The position numbers and the translations under genes are program-made. DNA of 64,000 nucleotides from Sisyra terminalis (lineage: Eukaryota > Arthropoda > Insecta > Neuroptera > Sisyridae): positions 2,604,001 to 2,668,000 of the forward strand of contig OY292274.1 of NCBI GenBank assembly GCA_958496175.1, read 5' to 3'. The notes below the pieces were generated by a model. It made no database searches. It worked only from the letters and a program-made list of their open reading frames with translations, and had not been told where the DNA came from. Shown piece after piece: positions 59,685 to 64,000 of the stretch (position 1 is the stretch's first letter; each line of letters starts with the position of its first letter).

Positions 59685-61988
59685 TCCTTATTAATATTAT
59701 AAACGCGAAAGTTTGTAGGAATAGATGGATATATGGGCCTTTGTTACTCTTTCACGCAAAAACTACTGAAAGGATTTTAATGAAACTTTACAATAATATA
59801 GCTTTTACATCAGAATAACCTATAGGCTATACTTTATGAAGATATAATGTGAATTTTCCAAAATATAACGATAAGTGTCAAGTAAGTATAAAAAAATTCT
59901 ACTATCTGCGAGTTATTCTAGCGTGCGCTGCAAAAACCATTAGAATTACAACATAAGACTTTTAACCATGTAAATAACGCATTGGTTTACATATCTGTCG
60001 CTATAATGCTGTAATTAAGAGCCATGGGCTCAAATCTCACAGAAACTTTTTTTTAGTACTAAATAGTTGTAAATAGACACTGAGGATTGCTTAATAATAA
60101 AATATTAACGAAAAAATGTTTTTTTTTAAATTCCTGCCCTAAAAGAGTGACTAAGTTTGAATGAGGTAATTTATATTAAATCAATAATCTAAATTTTAAA
60201 TTTAATAATCAAAGTGCTGTTAATATCATATAAAACAAAGTTTATCTAAAATTATATTTAGAAATAAGATATAAGTGTCTGTTTTTGTTATATCATTATA
60301 ATAAAATAGGTTTGAATAACGTTATTTAATTAAATAAGTATGAAAGTTTATGTAGTACTTATACCTAATAGGCGATTATTAATTTTTGTTCGTTTTTCAA
60401 CAACCAAACTTTTTAAAATCTCATTTTTTATGAAACAATGATTGAGACCTGAAGCAATTATACATTCTACTGAAAAGCATTAAGGTAGCAATTTTTTGTT
60501 ATATATTTCATTGCCAATTAAAATATAAAATCTTCCATACTAACTTTTCTTCGATATTTAAAACAATCTGAAAACCAATTATTGTTATTAAAAATAAATA
60601 AAAAATTCTAAGTTATTTCTAAGCTTTTTCCACCTTTTTCTCACAATTTTGTTTGTACAACGTTCAAATGTGCGAAATCGAATAGCTTTTTAGTCATGAT
60701 ATTCAAAATAAAAAAAGATAATAATTTATTTTGATTTACATTGTATTATAAGTGTACGTTTCTGTCGATGAAATTAGGAAAGTGTTTTTATTATACGATG
60801 TTGATAAATACGATAGGGTTTTTAAGAGTCAAAAATGGTAGCAGAATATATACGCGATAATGTCAAAAAAAAAACAATCGAAATTTCAAATTTAATAATC
60901 AATGTCCGTTAAAGGGGAAACGTTATTACTGCTTTATATAAAACAAAGTTGATTTATCTTAGAAAGAAAAACTTAGGGTCTGTTTTAAAATTTAAACTCC
61001 GATAGATATATCTGAAAAGTTAAGTTAAGTTTATAAGTGAGCATTAAGTTCTTTGGCTTCACATATTGTGAACCTGAAAATCCGAAATACGTATTCACAA
61101 ATAAATACATTACTGAGCGAGTATCCCCAGAAATTCGGCGAATTAAAAAAAATACTTACCAGCATTTTTGTGAACTAAAGTTAGTGACTCCTATCGACAG
61201 AGAAAGAATGATAATTTAAAGGCAGGGGGCGTTTTGAATATTAAATATATGGTAAGTCATAATGATATAAGAAATTTGAAATGCTCTTCCAAAGCAAAAG
61301 GCATACCCCAAATCGTGTATTATCGAAACTATCCAATATGGTTTAATTGTATAGTTGAAATTCAGATATTTTAACAATAAGGGTATAGTTACACAATGGT
61401 TATACTTGATTATGGAGGAATTGGGTTTCGTGCAATTATACAAATTTCAATTTCGCGGTACTGTTGTACATTGCAGGAGAGTAAAAGGGGGAAAAGGTTC
61501 ATTCGGAAATCAAGGCAGTAAAATGGGATTCCTACTAATATTCAAAAATTTAGACTCTTAACTTCTGATATTTTGATGCGAGTATTTTGATAATTTATGA
61601 TGGTTTTATTTCATAATTAAGGCCGAATTTATTGACCTTGCCGATATTTTTTATTTATGTATAGATGCTAATTGATTTGCGAATTATTTGGTTCACGGTA
61701 AGTATACCTACCGTAGGTGTATACGTAATCGACCATACTCTTTTTATATATTTATAAATATTTTTTGAAAATTAATTGATCATTACATACAACTATTTTA
61801 TTCTAAGCAACAGCTTATTAAATGTCTCTTTTTAAAGTCGACTAAATAGTGTTTTTAAGTATGATTATGTTTTTCGTAAAAGAAATAAGAAAAATAAAAG
61901 TTTCTGTATGCTTCTTCAAATAGCAAATCTAAAAAGAAAATATAACTAACACCTATGTTACGCAGACGAAGTCGCGGGCATTAGCTAG
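59685..61988 (+). mobile_element. Helitron-like copy H9, longest copy with both ends
   Basis: It starts TCCTTATTAATATTATAAAC and ends ACGCAGACGAAGTCGCGGGC...CTAG (61985-61988), with T on both sides (left AT, right TA). It is 2,304 bp. It holds all body blocks: TTACTCTTTCACGCAAAAAC, tRNA-like module (59966-60048), AAAAATTCCTGCCC block, AACTTTTTAAAATCTC, GAGCATTAAGTTCTTTGGCT, GGGTTTCGTGCAATTATACA and the 20-bp palindrome (61695-61714, one mismatch). It serves as reference for the interrupted copies. Its open frames encode no Rep or helicase. Confidence 0.9.
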
Positions 61989-63289
61989 TATAAATATAAA
62001 AGTATAAAAATAATTTGTCTAATTCACTGAGTTTGTATTCAAATAATAAATGCTTAAATTTCAATTTTATTTATGATACTTTTACTTTTTATTTAAGAAA
62101 TATGCAGGCTTAATTTATTTTGAAAACCTTTTAAAGTCACTGTTTATAGAAATAAAATAAAATATCAAAGATTTTCCCTTCCTAAGCTCATTTTAACATA
62201 AATTCGATGAATAAAGAAAAGTAAATTTCACTTTATTTTGAACAAATCATAAATAAAAGTTAAAACCTTATTAAATAGTATCAAAATTCCCTGTTTTCAT
62301 TTGAAGAAGATGATTAAAGGTAAGACTTACAATTCGAAACATAAGCTATGAACATTTAAATTCTCTTTTAAAGGTTGAAGTGGAGGTGAGGTGAGTTATT
62401 TGTGTTTCATGGACCCCTTAAATTAAAATATTGGTGCTATTAAATGCTTGATTTATGAATTTTGCTTTACCCTATTTTTTTTTTGTTTGTAAAATTTCTC
62501 TAAATGTTTAAGATTTGTTCGGGTCAACTATTTTCATTTCTTTGAATAGAAAGAAAAAGGAGCATTGATGTATTTTTTTGCTGGCAACTATTTTATATCC
62601 GAAACGAATTTATGTTTCAATGCAAAAGAAATTTATTCAAACATAACAAATTCCCTTGTCTACACTATAGCCAAATTTAAACTCGAAACAATTGAATTTC
62701 ATTTTGTTTTTGTTCTTTTTTGTTGTGTTGAATTTGATGCGCAATTTTGTCCAAATTGTATCTGTAAACAATTGACAACGAAAAATCTTTCACCCGTAAA
62801 CCGAGACCTGAACCAAATGGGGTTTCCACATACAAACTATCCATTCCATTCTCTCTCAATTCCAATGGCTGCTTCTGAACTGATGTGGAAAATTATCAAC
62901 TTGATTTGAAACTTATTCCAATTTTTCTACTTGTCAATGATATAAGAGTAACATTTTTTTTGCAAATAATATCATAGTTGAGATAAATTAAACTATTTTT
63001 CATGTACAGAGTAGCCAACATGAAGCTTCTTTATTATGTCTTAAATAAGTATGTTATGTATGCAAATGACTTTGCCAAACGCTTTCAAAATTGAAGAGGT
63101 TAAATTGCCCCCAAAACTCTTACGTGAGATGAAATATTTACAACATTAAGAAGAAGCATAATATATCACTTTAGCAACAAACTAAAATCTTTATTAATTT
63201 TTAATGAGCAAATTAAGTTGGTCTATATTTTCTACAATGTAACTCGAATTGCACTTAAATGAAGTTAAAATCATCGGACCTCATTTGTA
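61989..63289. other. AT-rich non-coding DNA, no feature recognised
   Basis: An open frame of 114 codons near 62565-62909 has no domain or splice context and is overlapped by another on the opposite strand; it is not called. Confidence 0.5.
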
Positions 63290-63834
63290 GGGGAGACCGG
63301 GTACAAAAGTAACAATTTGTACTTTTACCTTGTTTTCTGGCTGGGTGTTACTATTGCCATTAAATGAGTATAACCACATATAAATTTAGTTTATATTCTT
63401 CACAATAGTAACTTGATTTATTAAATTATGGTGTGTTTTATATGAATAATACAGAGTTAAAAAAATTGTCAGTTGCTATTTTCGACCACGTTGGCGGGTC
63501 GAAAGTAACAAGACTGCAAAGGGTTGCTAATGAAAACATACTACAAGTTAAATCAACAAATTACTTATTTAAAGACTTTATATTAATGATATAAACCAAA
63601 TTCAGTATTTTAAATACTCAAAAAATATATACTTTAAGGAAATTAATCAATAGAATGCCGCGACAATGCATAAGATTTACTGCATGAAGAACTACCGACA
63701 CGAAAATGTATCGAAAACCATTCTATTGTAGTAGATATCCATAAAAATATGATGTTAGTTATAAAATCATTACAAGGACAAAAGTAACATATTACTTTTG
63801 TACCCTAGGGGGCTATGTTACTTTTGTACCCATT
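63290..63834. mobile_element. TIR element with AAAGTAAC-rich ends
   Basis: The left end GGGTACAAAAGTAACA (from about 63299, preceded by GGGGAGACC) mirrors the right end TGTTACTTTTGTACCC (to about 63831). Further GTACCCTAGGGGGC and CGAAAGTAACAAG motifs lie inside. It is about 545 bp with no transposase. No target duplication can be fixed. Confidence 0.6.
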
Positions 63835-64000
63835 CTCATTTTTAATAAAACGTGTAATATAACTTTAAAACGGACCGTGCTAGACAAAAATGAATTTAAA
63901 CAATGTACAATTTATCTAATCAATAATGAATATGCAAACATTCGGATTGCTAGGATCTTTTTACGACTATGTAAACAATAAATAAGAAAACGTCGAAAAA

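Noticed and set aside
62565..62909. 114-codon open frame near the right end
   Set aside because: No domain, no splice pattern, AT-driven codons and an opposing frame on the other strand.

Overview
This is insect nuclear DNA: very AT-rich, without operons or bacterial-type genes. It is packed with transposon families typical of arthropods. It carries three split exons of the metabotropic GABA-B receptor subunit 1 on the minus strand. The order cannot be fixed from this sequence alone.

Host gene. The exons lie at 49295-49035, 33468-33334 and 33070-32900 (minus strand). They join in phase 0 and encode 189 consecutive residues of the signal-peptide/Venus-flytrap region. The introns are about 15.6 kb, 263 bp and more than 32.8 kb. 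I found neither the start-codon exon (expected above 49295) nor any exon below 32900, so almost the whole window is intron or 5' flank.

Layout. At 1-4470 are old repeats and a large foldback element. From 4473 to 28875 there are seven copies or partial copies of Helitron-like elements, interleaved with foldback elements, a hAT-type MITE and several nested insertions. At 31245-32294 is a foldback element with 8-bp target-site duplications (TSDs). At 34900-35330, inside the large receptor intron and on the opposite strand, is what looks like a complete hsp70-type heat-shock promoter and leader with no hsp70 coding sequence. At 35390-38345 are Helitron scraps and two dead LINE fragments (RT and RNase H). 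At 39392-40817 is a minus-strand Helitron. At 44704-45578 and 52797-53663 are two sibling defective mariner elements in opposite orientation. At 47561-48078 is a palindrome inside a palindrome. At 49885-51266 is a Helitron helicase relic. At 59685-61988 is the longest intact-ended Helitron copy, and at 63290-63834 a TIR element.

How the parts relate. The interest is in transposon archaeology rather than a pathway. Comparison of copies within the window reconstructs exact insertion events: an empty Helitron site preserved in the other arm of a palindrome, and two TIR insertions splitting one Helitron. The Helitron-like family carries an embedded tRNA-like module. Three divergent foldback elements share the same ordered motifs. 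The only autonomous-type machinery seen is dead: helicase, mariner transposase, RT and RNase H.
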